Shown here: one piece after another, positions 17,735 to 26,067 of the stretch
Layout of the letters: each line of letters opens with the position of its first letter
How positions within the stretch are numbered: the first letter of the stretch is position 1
Source: an uncultured Prevotellaceae bacterium
GTDB taxonomy: Bacteria; Bacteroidota; Bacteroidia; Bacteroidales; Bacteroidaceae
Direction: 5' to 3'
DNA length: 64,000 nt
Assembly (NCBI GenBank): GCA_900317305.1
Contig: ONGG01000008.1
Coordinates: forward strand, 79,254-143,253
Program-made: the position numbers and the translations under genes
The notes under the pieces: generated by a model
Seen by the model: the letters and a program-made list of their open reading frames with translations, nothing else
Database searches by the model: none
Told to the model about the DNA's origin: nothing

Positions 17735-17779
17735 AACGACAGCAGCTACATCCACATAATGGTTGTAGCTGCTGTCGTT
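17735..17779. terminator. IS66 end hairpin, 16-bp perfect stem
   Basis: AACGACAGCAGCTACA at 17735-17750 pairs perfectly with 17764-17779 around a 13-base loop. It lies just after the tnpC stop at 17796 and next to the element end. It probably blocks read-through into or out of the element. Confidence 0.65.
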
Positions 17780-17795
17780 ATAATGTTGAACCTTT

Positions 17796-18275
17796 CTATT
17801 GTTCTTCTTTGGTGATGATGGCCTCTGGGTGTTTGAGCTTCCACTTGTGTGGGAGCATTTCCAACAACTCACTCTCCGTGGTCTTGGCCTTGTATGGCAT
17901 GTCGGTGATGATGCTGTTGAGGTACATGCGAGGGTACACATCATGAGCCTTGCATGTTGCCAGCAGCGAGCAGATGACGGCCATATTCTGTGCTGTCTCG
18001 TGATTGCCGCAGAACAGATAATTCTATCTTCTCAAAGTGATAGGCCTGATCTCATTCTCCGCGAGGTTGTTGTCCAAAAAAATTCTTCCGTCCTCCAGGT
18101 AATGCATCATGTTGCCCCATCGTGTGTAGGCATAGGTGATTGCCTTTCCAATCTGCGAGCTCTCGCTGTACTTGATGCCCTCGGTCTCCATCCAAGCCTT
18201 CATGGCCTCCATGATGGGCCTGGACAGCTGCTGGCGCTTCTCCTTTCTCTCGTCAAACGCGCGCGGCTTTTCCAC
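17796..18275 (-). pseudogene. IS66 transposase (TnpC) C-terminal remnant with nonsense codon
   Basis: One 160-codon frame carries RAFDERKEKRQQLSRPIMEA, then SQIGKAITYAYTRWG, LEDGRIFLDNNLAENEIRP, an in-frame TAG at 18024-18026 replacing a sense codon, then NYLFCGNHETAQNMAVICSL and the typical C-terminal LPHKWKLKHPEA. These are signature stretches of IS66 transposases, including the catalytic Glu of NLAENEIRP. The N-terminal two thirds are missing, replaced by an istB fragment. Confidence 0.8.
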
Positions 18276-18590
18276 ATAGAGAACCTGAGGCTGGTGAGGC
18301 TGGAAGGACGTGAGGCCAACTTCTTTCGGAAACTCTCAGACCACGACCTGGTCATCATAGACGACTTCGGGAGGGGCAGGCTAGAGGGGCAGACCAGCAT
18401 GACTTCGAGCAAACCTTAGATGACAGGTACAACAGGAAAGCAATCATCCTGACAAGCCAACTGCCTGTCGCTGAATGGTATGGAGTCTTCCAAAGCAAAC
18501 TTATTGCGGAGGCTTGCCCAAATCGCATTGCACATAAATCGAAGAGATTTTTACTATCTGGTGAAAGTCTTAGAAAAAAAAATATTAACT
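18276..18590 (+). pseudogene. IS21 helper ATPase (IstB) C-terminal remnant, frameshifted
   Basis: The frame encodes NLRLVRLEGREANFFRKLS, then HDLVIIDDFG (Walker B). It continues after a frameshift near 18390 as DFEQTLDDRYNRKAIILTSQ, LPVAEWY and SGESLRKK. This is the second half of an IstB ATPase. The N-terminal half with Walker A is absent. It abuts the IS66 fragment at about 18275. Confidence 0.75.
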
Positions 18591-18620
18591 TTGCCGACGA
18601 TATAGAAAATCACCAACCGA

Positions 18621-18666
18621 GTGAACGGATATCATCGGAATTGGTGAACGGCTATCGCCGGAATAC
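18621..18666 (+). repeat. IS21-type end with 23-bp direct repeats
   Basis: GTGAACGGATATCATCGGAA at 18621 and GTGAACGGCTATCGCCGGAA at 18644 start two consecutive 23-base units. Repeated transposase-binding motifs near the end are typical of IS21 family elements. A terminal CA follows at 18668-18669, after which IS3 sequence resumes. Confidence 0.65.
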
Positions 18667-18669
18667 GCA

Positions 18670-18838
18670 GTGAGTGAGTTATCTTCCAAGTATGAGCTGT
18701 CACAGGCTCAGATCAGCCGTTGGAAGGCTGATTTTTGGAGAATGCGGCAACTGCCTTTGGCGGCAGCACGGAGCGCACCGAGAAAGACATCCAGGCTGAA
18801 CGCGACCGCCATTTGCACAAGATCACCAGGCCACCATA
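18670..18838 (+). pseudogene. IS3-family OrfA remnant with T-run frameshift
   Basis: The frame VSELSSKYELSQAQISRWKAD is the helix-turn-helix part of an IS3-type OrfA. After one lost T in the T-run near 18733 it continues in another frame as FLENAATAFGGSTERTEKD and IQAERDRHLHKIT. The N-terminus was removed by the IS21 end and the C-terminus by the IS66 tnpB piece. Confidence 0.7.
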
Positions 18839-19051
18839 ATCGGCAAGAAGGATCTTCAAGCTCGTCAGCGACCAGTTCACGAAGATGAACGTCCCGCCGC
18901 ATCTCGTTCTTCACGATGCCGCTCAGGGTGTAGAAGCTCTTGCGCATGTTCGTGGGGTATGGATACAGGTAAAACGTATCCGACTCGCTCAGGCAGCACA
19001 TGGGCGTCAGCGTAAGAGGGTTACCAACTGGCGGAACTGGTCAAGCGTCAT
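18838..19051 (-). pseudogene. IS66 TnpB N-terminal remnant with tnpA-like start
   Basis: On the minus strand MTLDQFRQLVTLLR (19051-19007) is followed by SDTFYLYPYPTNMRKSFYTL and SGIVKNEMRRDV. After a frameshift the text is FIFVNWSLTSLKILLADYGG. This is the start of the IS66 TnpB accessory protein. It shares strand and order with the tnpC fragment, so both belong to the same IS66-like copy. Confidence 0.7.
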
Positions 19052-19077
19052 GTCGCACCCTCCTTCTTGGTAATCTT

Positions 19078-20271
19078 TTACAAATTAAATTTTTGAGAAA
19101 TCAACTCGCAACTATTTCCGTTAGGAGCATTATGAAGTTTTTTCACAAGAAGATGTCTTTTCTCTTTTGAGTCATCTTTTCCTTTTAAAACATCGGATAT
19201 AAACTCATACAAATCATCCTCAGTGTATATATAATTACCGGCCATCACATCCAACGGATTATCAGAAGTAAATCCCCGGTCTTTCTTGTAATAATCCATA
19301 TCATTCAATATATACCCTATTGGCTTATCCAATAATAAATAATCAACAGATACTGAAGAATAATCTGTCAATAGCGCATCGGAAAAACCAATGATTTCAT
19401 AAAGTTGTCGATGAATCGCATCTATATCCTTATCCGTAATAATAACAATATTTGAATATTTCTTGTTGAAAATTGTTTTTTTCATTTGTAAACGATGTAT
19501 TTTCAAAAGAATCACGCAATCACATTGTGATAACATTGAATTCAACCGAACAACTTTATCTTCTGTATCAAATAAAGGCAACCCTGTGTCTGTCGAACAT
19601 AAACTTTCCGAAAGATTGTTTACTGTAGAGTCTCTAAAAGTAGGCATCCAAAGGATAAGTTTTTTAAAAGATAAATCCTTTACTATAGGATTGTCTTTCC
19701 CAACTCCATTATTCTTTATTAAAAGATCATTCCTTGGAAGTCCTAACGGCAATAATTCATGAGGTTCGCACCCTACAAACAAAGCCTGTGTAGATATGGC
19801 TCCATCACCCGTTGCTAAACCGAAATCAAAATTATTATAAATATTTCTGCCATTGCCTTTCCCCGCTTTAATGGCATAACCGTGGCCGAAGAAAATCTTC
19901 TTTTGCCCCAAACGTTTGTATTTCGTAGCACTTGTTGTGTGAGTATAGAACGAATAGCCCGCCTTAGCATAATAATATTCAGCAACAATATTATTAGGGA
20001 AACAATACCGATTGAAAAACAAAGTATCTTCATTCGTAGGCATATCTTCCGGCCGTTTCACCATCCAAATGAACCGATATTTCCTCTTTTCTCTCAAATA
20101 GTGATAAAACACCCAACTACTTTCATCAAAACGCCCCATTGTCCCTTCAAAAATAATAAGATTATTATCAACTTTGGTAAACGTCTTAAATAATAAATAA
20201 ATCAATTTATTCATAAAAACAAATAAGCGAACTGCTAAAAGTTTAAATGAATTGGATATTTTGAATTTCAT
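19078..20271 (-). CDS. CDP-glycerol/polyol phosphotransferase family protein (TagF-like), copy 2
   Basis: A 397-residue member of the same family as copy 1 but clearly diverged. The catalytic His130 is in FFGHGYAIK, followed by LGLPRNDLL, LWMPTFRDS and LLTDYSSVSVDYLLLDKP. It would form phosphodiester links in the glycan from a CDP-activated donor. Its TAA stop is formed by the terminal GTAA of the IS66-like element, so the C-terminus may be slightly altered. It is the last gene of the minus arm. The N-terminus has hydrophobic stretches, probably for membrane association. Confidence 0.8.
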   Translation of the reverse strand: MKFKISNSFKLLAVRLFVFMNKLIYLLFKTFTKVDNNLIIFEGTMGRFDESSWVFYHYLREKRKYRFIWMVKRPEDMPTNEDTLFFNRYCFPNNIVAEYYYAKAGYSFYTHTTSATKYKRLGQKKIFFGHGYAIKAGKGNGRNIYNNFDFGLATGDGAISTQALFVGCEPHELLPLGLPRNDLLIKNNGVGKDNPIVKDLSFKKLILWMPTFRDSTVNNLSESLCSTDTGLPLFDTEDKVVRLNSMLSQCDCVILLKIHRLQMKKTIFNKKYSNIVIITDKDIDAIHRQLYEIIGFSDALLTDYSSVSVDYLLLDKPIGYILNDMDYYKKDRGFTSDNPLDVMAGNYIYTEDDLYEFISDVLKGKDDSKEKRHLLVKKLHNAPNGNSCELISQKFNL

Positions 20272-20352
20272 TATAAAAAATTTGACTAATAAGTCTTTGA
20301 ATTAATTTTCATTATAATTATCCAAGTATGCAATAAAAAGAAGTCTTCTTTA

Positions 20353-21378
20353 TTACTTTTCAAAAGATGATTTTTGCGGAAATTTTTTACGAAATGCATT
20401 TTGTATCTCTTTCTTGAAATTCAAGAACTCCTCGTCTGTACATACAGGAGTGTCGTTGATGCAAAGAGACTTTATTTTTGGGTTCTGAATAGCAGCAAGT
20501 ATCAAGGGTATTTGCTCCTTTACCGTCCTGTATTTCCGTATTTGATTGAGTTTTACGGGATGAAAGCGATTAGTAGCAAACTGCCAATATCTAAAAAAAT
20601 AGGGATTTAGAATCACCTCTTCTCTAAATCTCGTGCAGCTTTTGTTGAGCATTTCCATTTCCTCAGCCCACGCTTCATCAAATACGGATTTCAGATATGC
20701 TTGTTCCACATGCTTCCAGTTAAAACCAACAAAAAGAGGATTATCAAAGCAACGTAGGACAAAAGCAATAAAAAGACCTTTTGCACCTAAATGAGTTCCA
20801 AACCATCTTCTAAGAGATTCCCTCCACACATTACGACGATTGAAATGCCTATTGATAACACCTATGTTTGCAAGCATAGAGTGGTATATGAAAAAACCAC
20901 CAACTGGATCATATTTGGGAACATTGAAAAATGTCTCAGTGTTATTATCACAGGGTAAACCATTTTTAAAATAATAGTCGGGATCTATAGGACCATTAAT
21001 ATAAAAGTCATCGTTGAAATACACAAAATGCTCCGAAAGACCTTTAATCTTATTCATATGTAACTCAATAGTACAAGAATTAAATGTAGGCAGAAATCTT
21101 TCTGGTATATAATCAGAATGCTTGACCAAAACTAACTTTGAGTAGTTAGGATTTATCCATTTGGGAAATGTCCCATTTGTTATCAGGAACACTTTATTCA
21201 CCCATGGGGCATATTTCTCTACTGCCCTAAACCAATACTTGAACAAGTCCCAATCACGAAAACGAGCCGAAGATTGGTCGCCCTCCAGGGTAATATTCTT
21301 ATACTTAATATAATCCTTCTGCCATTCCGGGTCGGAAGAATCAAGCCATGTCACAACAAAATCAATCTTCTCAACCAT
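20353..21378 (-). CDS. Stealth family sugar-phosphate transferase
   Basis: A 341-residue Stealth protein. CR1 is DFVVTWLDSSDPEW (residues 6-19). CR2 starts ARFRDWDLFKYWFRAVEKYA and includes VFLITNGTFPKW and FVYFNDDFYI. CR3 spans roughly 175-235, with LGAKGLFIA and FNWKHVEQAYLK. Stealth enzymes transfer a hexose-1-phosphate (or similar) to a glycan and build phosphodiester-linked capsules. With two TagF-like proteins in the locus this points to a phosphate-rich polymer. It overlaps the upstream GT2 gene by 8 bases. Confidence 0.85.
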   Translation of the reverse strand: MVEKIDFVVTWLDSSDPEWQKDYIKYKNITLEGDQSSARFRDWDLFKYWFRAVEKYAPWVNKVFLITNGTFPKWINPNYSKLVLVKHSDYIPERFLPTFNSCTIELHMNKIKGLSEHFVYFNDDFYINGPIDPDYYFKNGLPCDNNTETFFNVPKYDPVGGFFIYHSMLANIGVINRHFNRRNVWRESLRRWFGTHLGAKGLFIAFVLRCFDNPLFVGFNWKHVEQAYLKSVFDEAWAEEMEMLNKSCTRFREEVILNPYFFRYWQFATNRFHPVKLNQIRKYRTVKEQIPLILAAIQNPKIKSLCINDTPVCTDEEFLNFKKEIQNAFRKKFPQKSSFEK

Positions 21379-22384
21379 TTCTTCTCAATGCTCTTCTATA
21401 AAAAATAATAAAAAAAACATAGTAAAATCTAAATTTCAGTAACCAAAACATTACGTCATTTTTAGAGCCCAAATAGGTGGTAGTCTTACTGAAAATATCA
21501 CGCCATGATAGATGTGTGTCTATCTTCTTCAATTCATCATGAAAAGCACTATAACTTCGTATTGTTTGTGGCATTAGTTTCATTATGCAGGCCTTAACCA
21601 CAAAAAGCCACCACCTGATATGAAGTTGCTTATCTAAGAAATGATTGGTGTCCAATTCTTTATATCTTCGATATGCCTCAAACTGATGGAACCAAAAATC
21701 CACACTATAGCTTTTTGTCGTTTGTCCTTCATGCATTACATAGTAATATAAAATCTTATCAGAAACATAGAGCGACTTTATACGGTTCAACATGTAAAAT
21801 AATCCAATCTGATCTTCGCTCCATTTCAACCCTTCACCCACTTTTAAGGCATTGAGTACATATTCTCTCTTGACAAGTTTTGCCCACAATGTGATAGGAA
21901 CACCTGCACATCTAGTTTCATAGTCATACAGGAATTGTGACTGCAACATTTTGTCTATACTCTTCCTTTCATAATAGCCTTGCACACTCCGTCTATTCGA
22001 ACGACAATTGTCATTCTGAAAAAAAGTATAATACTGACAAATTGCCATATCAACATGATACTTCTCAATGTCATTTAACATGGACTGTATGTAAGTCACC
22101 TCAACAAAATCATCTGCATCAACAAAGGTTATCAAATCTCCTTGGCTATGTTCAAAGGCTGTAATTCGTGCTTTTGCCACTCCTTCGTTAGTTTTATGAA
22201 TAACGACAAAACGACGATCTTTAACTCCATACACATCACATATCATCCCACTTTTGTCGTTGCTTCCATCATCAACAAGAATACATTCCCAATCTGTGAA
22301 AGATTGTGCCAGAATACTATCAAGACAGGCTGGAAGATACTGCTCAACATTAAATACTGGAACTATTACGGATACTTTAGGCAT
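21371..22384 (-). CDS. Glycosyltransferase family 2
   Basis: A 337-residue GT-A enzyme. It begins VSVIVPVFNVEQYLPACLDSIL, split here as the donor-binding start (VSVIVPVFNVE) and the CLDSIL helix. It has LVDDGSNDKSG and the metal-binding motif FVDADD near residue 92. The C-terminal half is family-typical, with a basic, hydrophobic tail that may touch the membrane. It adds one sugar from a nucleotide donor in the cytoplasm. The donor is unknown. The 296-base gap upstream (22385-22680) shows no gene or clear signal. Confidence 0.85.
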   Translation of the reverse strand: MPKVSVIVPVFNVEQYLPACLDSILAQSFTDWECILVDDGSNDKSGMICDVYGVKDRRFVVIHKTNEGVAKARITAFEHSQGDLITFVDADDFVEVTYIQSMLNDIEKYHVDMAICQYYTFFQNDNCRSNRRSVQGYYERKSIDKMLQSQFLYDYETRCAGVPITLWAKLVKREYVLNALKVGEGLKWSEDQIGLFYMLNRIKSLYVSDKILYYYVMHEGQTTKSYSVDFWFHQFEAYRRYKELDTNHFLDKQLHIRWWLFVVKACIMKLMPQTIRSYSAFHDELKKIDTHLSWRDIFSKTTTYLGSKNDVMFWLLKFRFYYVFFIIFYRRALRRNG

Positions 22385-22680
22385 AATAATGAGAATTTAG
22401 ATAATGTTCACTACTCTCCATAGGAAAAACTCTCGCTTAGCTTAAAAAAACGAAATAAGTTACAGGAAAATATTATCCAGAATCACTACTGTCCTGTAAA
22501 AAATCGGGACACTAATGATTATACATTTTACTCGTTCAAAATAATAAGTGGACACTTGTAATCTGAAGATACTTATTGGTGGTAGAAAGACAGACATCCA
22601 ACATACCCCACAAATTATTGCAAAATGACGCTCTCTCTTGTTTACTTCAAGAATTATAGTTTGATGAAAATACAAAAATA

Positions 22681-23811
22681 TCATTCGCAAATAGCCAAAA
22701 AATCCAGTGATTCTTTCCTCCATTTCTCTATAATAGCTCCAACATCAGAGCTTACGCCATAAGTTAACAATGGATTATAGTCAGAGGAAGATACTATTAA
22801 ATTGGCTTTCATTGAAAACATCGAAAGAAGTGAATCAATTCGAGCTACACCACGTTTTTTGTTGCCAACGACAATAAACGGTTTACCAAAAATTATACTG
22901 AAGATACATGCATGGAAACTATCAGTTACCACAAATTCGGCATCCATAAAACCACGAAGCCACTCTTCTAATGGTGGTTGTTTTCGCTCAGACTGTGGTG
23001 AGGAAAGGTCTGTTATCTTAGAGTTAGAATAAAATGGAGTTAAATCTCGTTCTTTAGCAATTCTGTCAATAAGTTTCTGTATTTCGTCCGTTTGATCTAA
23101 AACATAGCACATAAGGTTTCCTGGACTGTTAGGCACTTTAGAATTATCCACTAACTGTATATAGTCTTGCTTTGATAGAAGCAAAGTTGGGTCAAGAGTT
23201 AGAATTACGTCTGAACGACCTAATTTGCTTTTACATATCTGTACAGCAGAGGCTTCTCTTACACTTACAACATCGAAAGTATTTAAAAGACGAGAGCACT
23301 CATTTGTTTCTTCTTCTGTATATTCCCATTCATCTGTACCGAAGGATGCAGCATAAGCAATTCGTCGGATATTTCTATTCTCTGCGAATTTCAAAAAAGC
23401 GTTTTCAATTTCTGATTTCCATTGCTTCTTGAAATATCGAGGACGCCAGACCTGGTCACTACCAACAACAATGGCATCAACATCCATCAAAGTATCTCTG
23501 GTTATACCTTTGACTTTTCGTGTGTGAATATATCTGTTTATGAATGCTCTCGTGAACTGTTCTCTTTCATTTTTTGCCCGATTAATCTCTTTATCTGTTA
23601 CAAATGTTGCTTTTTGTCTGAGAATTTTAGTTTTAATAAAGAATCTGCTGAAAGATAATATTATTCGAACAAGGCTTCTATGAAAAATGTTGTCTTTATC
23701 CAACACTACTACTTCATGCCCCATTCGCTCAAGTATAGTCTGTAAGGCATAAGCCTGGAGTATACCTCCATAGTTTGTATTAAAAACAAGCGAAAGAATT
23801 CCGATTTTCAT
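22681..23811 (-). CDS. Polysaccharide pyruvyl transferase family protein
   Basis: A 376-residue protein that opens MKIGILSLVFNTNYGGILQA and has AIVVGSDQVWRP, CYVLDQTDE and VVTDSFHACIFSIIFGKPFI, all typical of the polysaccharide pyruvyl transferase fold. Members move pyruvate from phosphoenolpyruvate to a sugar as a ketal. This gives the glycan a negative charge. Its 3' neighbour is a GT2. Directly upstream lies a transposase scar, so this gene may depend on read-through from 25.7 kb or on an unseen promoter. Confidence 0.8.
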   Translation of the reverse strand: MKIGILSLVFNTNYGGILQAYALQTILERMGHEVVVLDKDNIFHRSLVRIILSFSRFFIKTKILRQKATFVTDKEINRAKNEREQFTRAFINRYIHTRKVKGITRDTLMDVDAIVVGSDQVWRPRYFKKQWKSEIENAFLKFAENRNIRRIAYAASFGTDEWEYTEEETNECSRLLNTFDVVSVREASAVQICKSKLGRSDVILTLDPTLLLSKQDYIQLVDNSKVPNSPGNLMCYVLDQTDEIQKLIDRIAKERDLTPFYSNSKITDLSSPQSERKQPPLEEWLRGFMDAEFVVTDSFHACIFSIIFGKPFIVVGNKKRGVARIDSLLSMFSMKANLIVSSSDYNPLLTYGVSSDVGAIIEKWRKESLDFLAICE

Positions 23812-23814
23812 ATA

Positions 23815-24216
23815 TTATTCTTTTATTCTAAAGTTGTTTACTCTAAAAATCCGACATATAGGAGCTAGTTTATCCGATAGGCAAACAACCACTTCCAGCA
23901 CCTTCTCGTAGATAAATCCGAATAGGTTGGCGACGGTAATGAACGTCTCCACGAAAAACTTCCCCATATTCTCAGCAATGGTGAATTCAAGGGAATCCAT
24001 CAACATCTCCTAGAACAGTCCACCAATGGCCTCATTGACGTTGAACCTCTTGACAAGGGAAAGAATGATATCCAGCAAGGCGACTATAGAAGTATGGGCG
24101 AAGTGTTCCGCTAAGTCCTTGGCTTGGCACTTTCCCATTCCGAACGATACTTTGTACTTTTGTGCTTGGGCATAGAAGTAAAGTTTCTTTTTGTAGAACA
24201 CCTCAATGTTACACAT
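23815..24216 (-). pseudogene. IS4-like transposase C-terminal remnant
   Basis: One 134-codon frame with an in-frame TAG at 24010-24012. It reads NIEVFYKKKLYFYAQAQKYK, then GMGKCQAKDLAEHFAHTSIV and LSLVKRFNVNEAIGGLF, and a hydrophobic tail. The order I-E-V-F-x-K, GKCQxxD, ALxxxxLSLVKRF and IGGLF resembles the C-terminal end of IS4-type DDE transposases of Bacteroidota. The start is missing, and its upstream end overlaps the truncated acyltransferase. The family is named from memory. Confidence 0.55.
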
Positions 24217-25727
24217 TGGATTGGTTCTTCCTTGGGTATATCGCGGTGATGCACATCTTGCGCACCAGCCCGCGGTATGTAATCAGCTTGTTTTATCCTT
24301 TCTGTGTACTTCTCATCATTGTTGTATATATATGACAGATTTATTTTGTCTGACATTTCTGATTCAAGCAGTATGTTTCCCCAATCACGGGCGAAACTGT
24401 TACCGATGACAAGCACGTTTATCTTCCCGTTGTCTGCTGTTGGAAAATCCTTGTCGTAAGTAAATATACGGTCAACATATTCTGCATGCATGTTTCTATG
24501 CACATTGTTCATTTGGACGTAAAGTTCTGGTACATCTCGAACAACTCCAGCATGTATGTAAAGTGCAAAAGCTGCTCCATTTATCAAAACAAATGCCAAG
24601 AGCATCATAATTCTAGTACGCATTTCAACCTTTATTTTCTTTTCAACAAATCGGTAGGTGATGTATGACAATGCCAAAACCACGACAAAGAAAAGCAACA
24701 CGAAGGTGAGTGAGAATTTGCTTGTAATGAAGTAGCGATAGAAGGCCAATAAGGGTTGATGCCAGATGAAAATGCTGTAGCTCATCATTCCAATCAAACA
24801 CAATGCTTTGATGTTAACAAGTACGGAAACGAAACGACTCTTCATATTGTCAAATACAATGAAGACGATGGTGAGAATTACCGTCAAGAGCAGAAGTATG
24901 TTCTGTGGGATATAGCTTTCCCTTGTTCCTCCTGCACCGCTTACGAGATTATATGCAGTCTTTTGATCTCCGATATAGAAAATTCCAACAAACATAATGA
25001 GTGACAATATGACAATATTTGCTCCACTCAGCATAGCATTGTTATAGAGTTGTCCTTTTCGATGATTTGTAATCCAAAAACCAGCCAATCCTCCAAATGC
25101 CAACTCAAAGAATCTGTAATGAAGTAAATAAAATCTATCACCTGGACTGACAGAAGGATTAAGGTAGAGAAATACCGAAATAATAGATAAAGAGATAATA
25201 ACTATGACAACATATTTACTATAATTGAATCGCAGTTTCCTTGACAGCCATTTTGTCAGCATTACTATGAGCGGAAATATCAGATAGAACTCAAATAGGA
25301 TACCGATGTACCATGTATGCATCAGAGTCTTGTAGTCGTTTCTAACATCCCAATAATTTTTTGTCGTAATTGAAGCTAAAATGTTGTTTGAAAAGAAATT
25401 AGTAGATATAACCGACTCTCCTACATTCTCGTAATCGTCGGGCAACATTCCCCAATAGCCAACAAGCAGAACGAATAAAGATGCGAGAAGCATGAGTGGA
25501 AGCAAACGGATTATTCTTTTCTCCAAGAATGAGAAGTAACTGAATTTTCCATTGTTGACATCACTCACTACTTTCGGCACGATTAGAAAACCATTAATAA
25601 CGAAAAAAGCATCAACGCCAAGATAGCCACTACGGGAGATTCCCATATGATAAAGCACGACAGCAAGGATGGCAAGACCTTTCAACAAATCAATATCGTT
25701 TCTGTAAACTTTTCCAATCGGATTCAT
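24111..25727 (-). CDS. Membrane acyltransferase (acyltransferase 3 plus SGNH part), 3'-truncated
   Basis: An OafA-like protein. The N-terminal membrane domain (about residues 10-390) begins IDLLKGLAILAVVLYHMGIS with the family His, and has about ten hydrophobic segments including FIWHQPLLAFYRYFI. The start of a periplasmic SGNH domain follows (VLVIGNSFARDW, near 442). From about residue 485 the frame reads through transposase sequence in the wrong frame, so the SGNH domain is cut. Intact relatives O-acetylate surface glycans. The DNA from about 24230 downward belongs to the insertion scar, so function is doubtful. Confidence 0.75.
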   Translation of the reverse strand: MNPIGKVYRNDIDLLKGLAILAVVLYHMGISRSGYLGVDAFFVINGFLIVPKVVSDVNNGKFSYFSFLEKRIIRLLPLMLLASLFVLLVGYWGMLPDDYENVGESVISTNFFSNNILASITTKNYWDVRNDYKTLMHTWYIGILFEFYLIFPLIVMLTKWLSRKLRFNYSKYVVIVIISLSIISVFLYLNPSVSPGDRFYLLHYRFFELAFGGLAGFWITNHRKGQLYNNAMLSGANIVILSLIMFVGIFYIGDQKTAYNLVSGAGGTRESYIPQNILLLLTVILTIVFIVFDNMKSRFVSVLVNIKALCLIGMMSYSIFIWHQPLLAFYRYFITSKFSLTFVLLFFVVVLALSYITYRFVEKKIKVEMRTRIMMLLAFVLINGAAFALYIHAGVVRDVPELYVQMNNVHRNMHAEYVDRIFTYDKDFPTADNGKINVLVIGNSFARDWGNILLESEMSDKINLSYIYNNDEKYTERIKQADYIPRAGAQDVHHRDIPKEEPIQCVTLRCSTKRNFTSMPKHKSTKYRSEWESAKPRT

Positions 25728-26067
25728 TATATTTCTGTTTTAAAGTCCGCTATACTCCCTGAACAGACTGATTAATATCTATCGCAATTGACTACAAAAG
25801 AAAAACGGGGTGTCTACCTGTTGCCATGTTTTAACAACCAATTCGAATTAGGTAGTTTCGAATAGTAAAAACAAAGCATCAACAACGCATTTCAAAAAGT
25901 AGCGCTCCCTTATATTATCACCTTAACCTTAATACAATATGGCCTCGGTATAGGTTAGTAAATACAAAGGTTTCAATATCCTCTTTCATACACAAGATGT
26001 CAAAATTGACTGCTTACCACAGTTTGCACAGATTTCTCTTCGGAAAGAGTGGAATGCCAAGAGGTGT
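25728..26067. other. Intergenic gap without recognisable feature
   Basis: These 340 bases between the truncated acyltransferase and the flippase gene are A+T-rich. I see no gene fragment, no strong hairpin and no consensus promoter on either strand. Confidence 0.4.

Larger units (their letters stand above)
17730..19081 (-). mobile_element. Decayed IS66-like element with nested IS21 and IS3 remnants
   Basis: The element starts with GTAA (17730-17733) and a perfect 16-bp hairpin (17735-17750 with 17764-17779). It then holds the 3' part of an IS66 tnpC on the minus strand (17796-18275), an istB remnant on the plus strand (18276-18590), IS21-type end repeats (18621-18666), an IS3 orfA remnant on the plus strand (18670-18838) and an IS66 tnpB/tnpA start on the minus strand (18838-19051). 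It ends with TTAC at 19078-19081, inverse to GTAA. No matching 8-bp target duplication is visible. All frames are broken. Confidence 0.7.
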
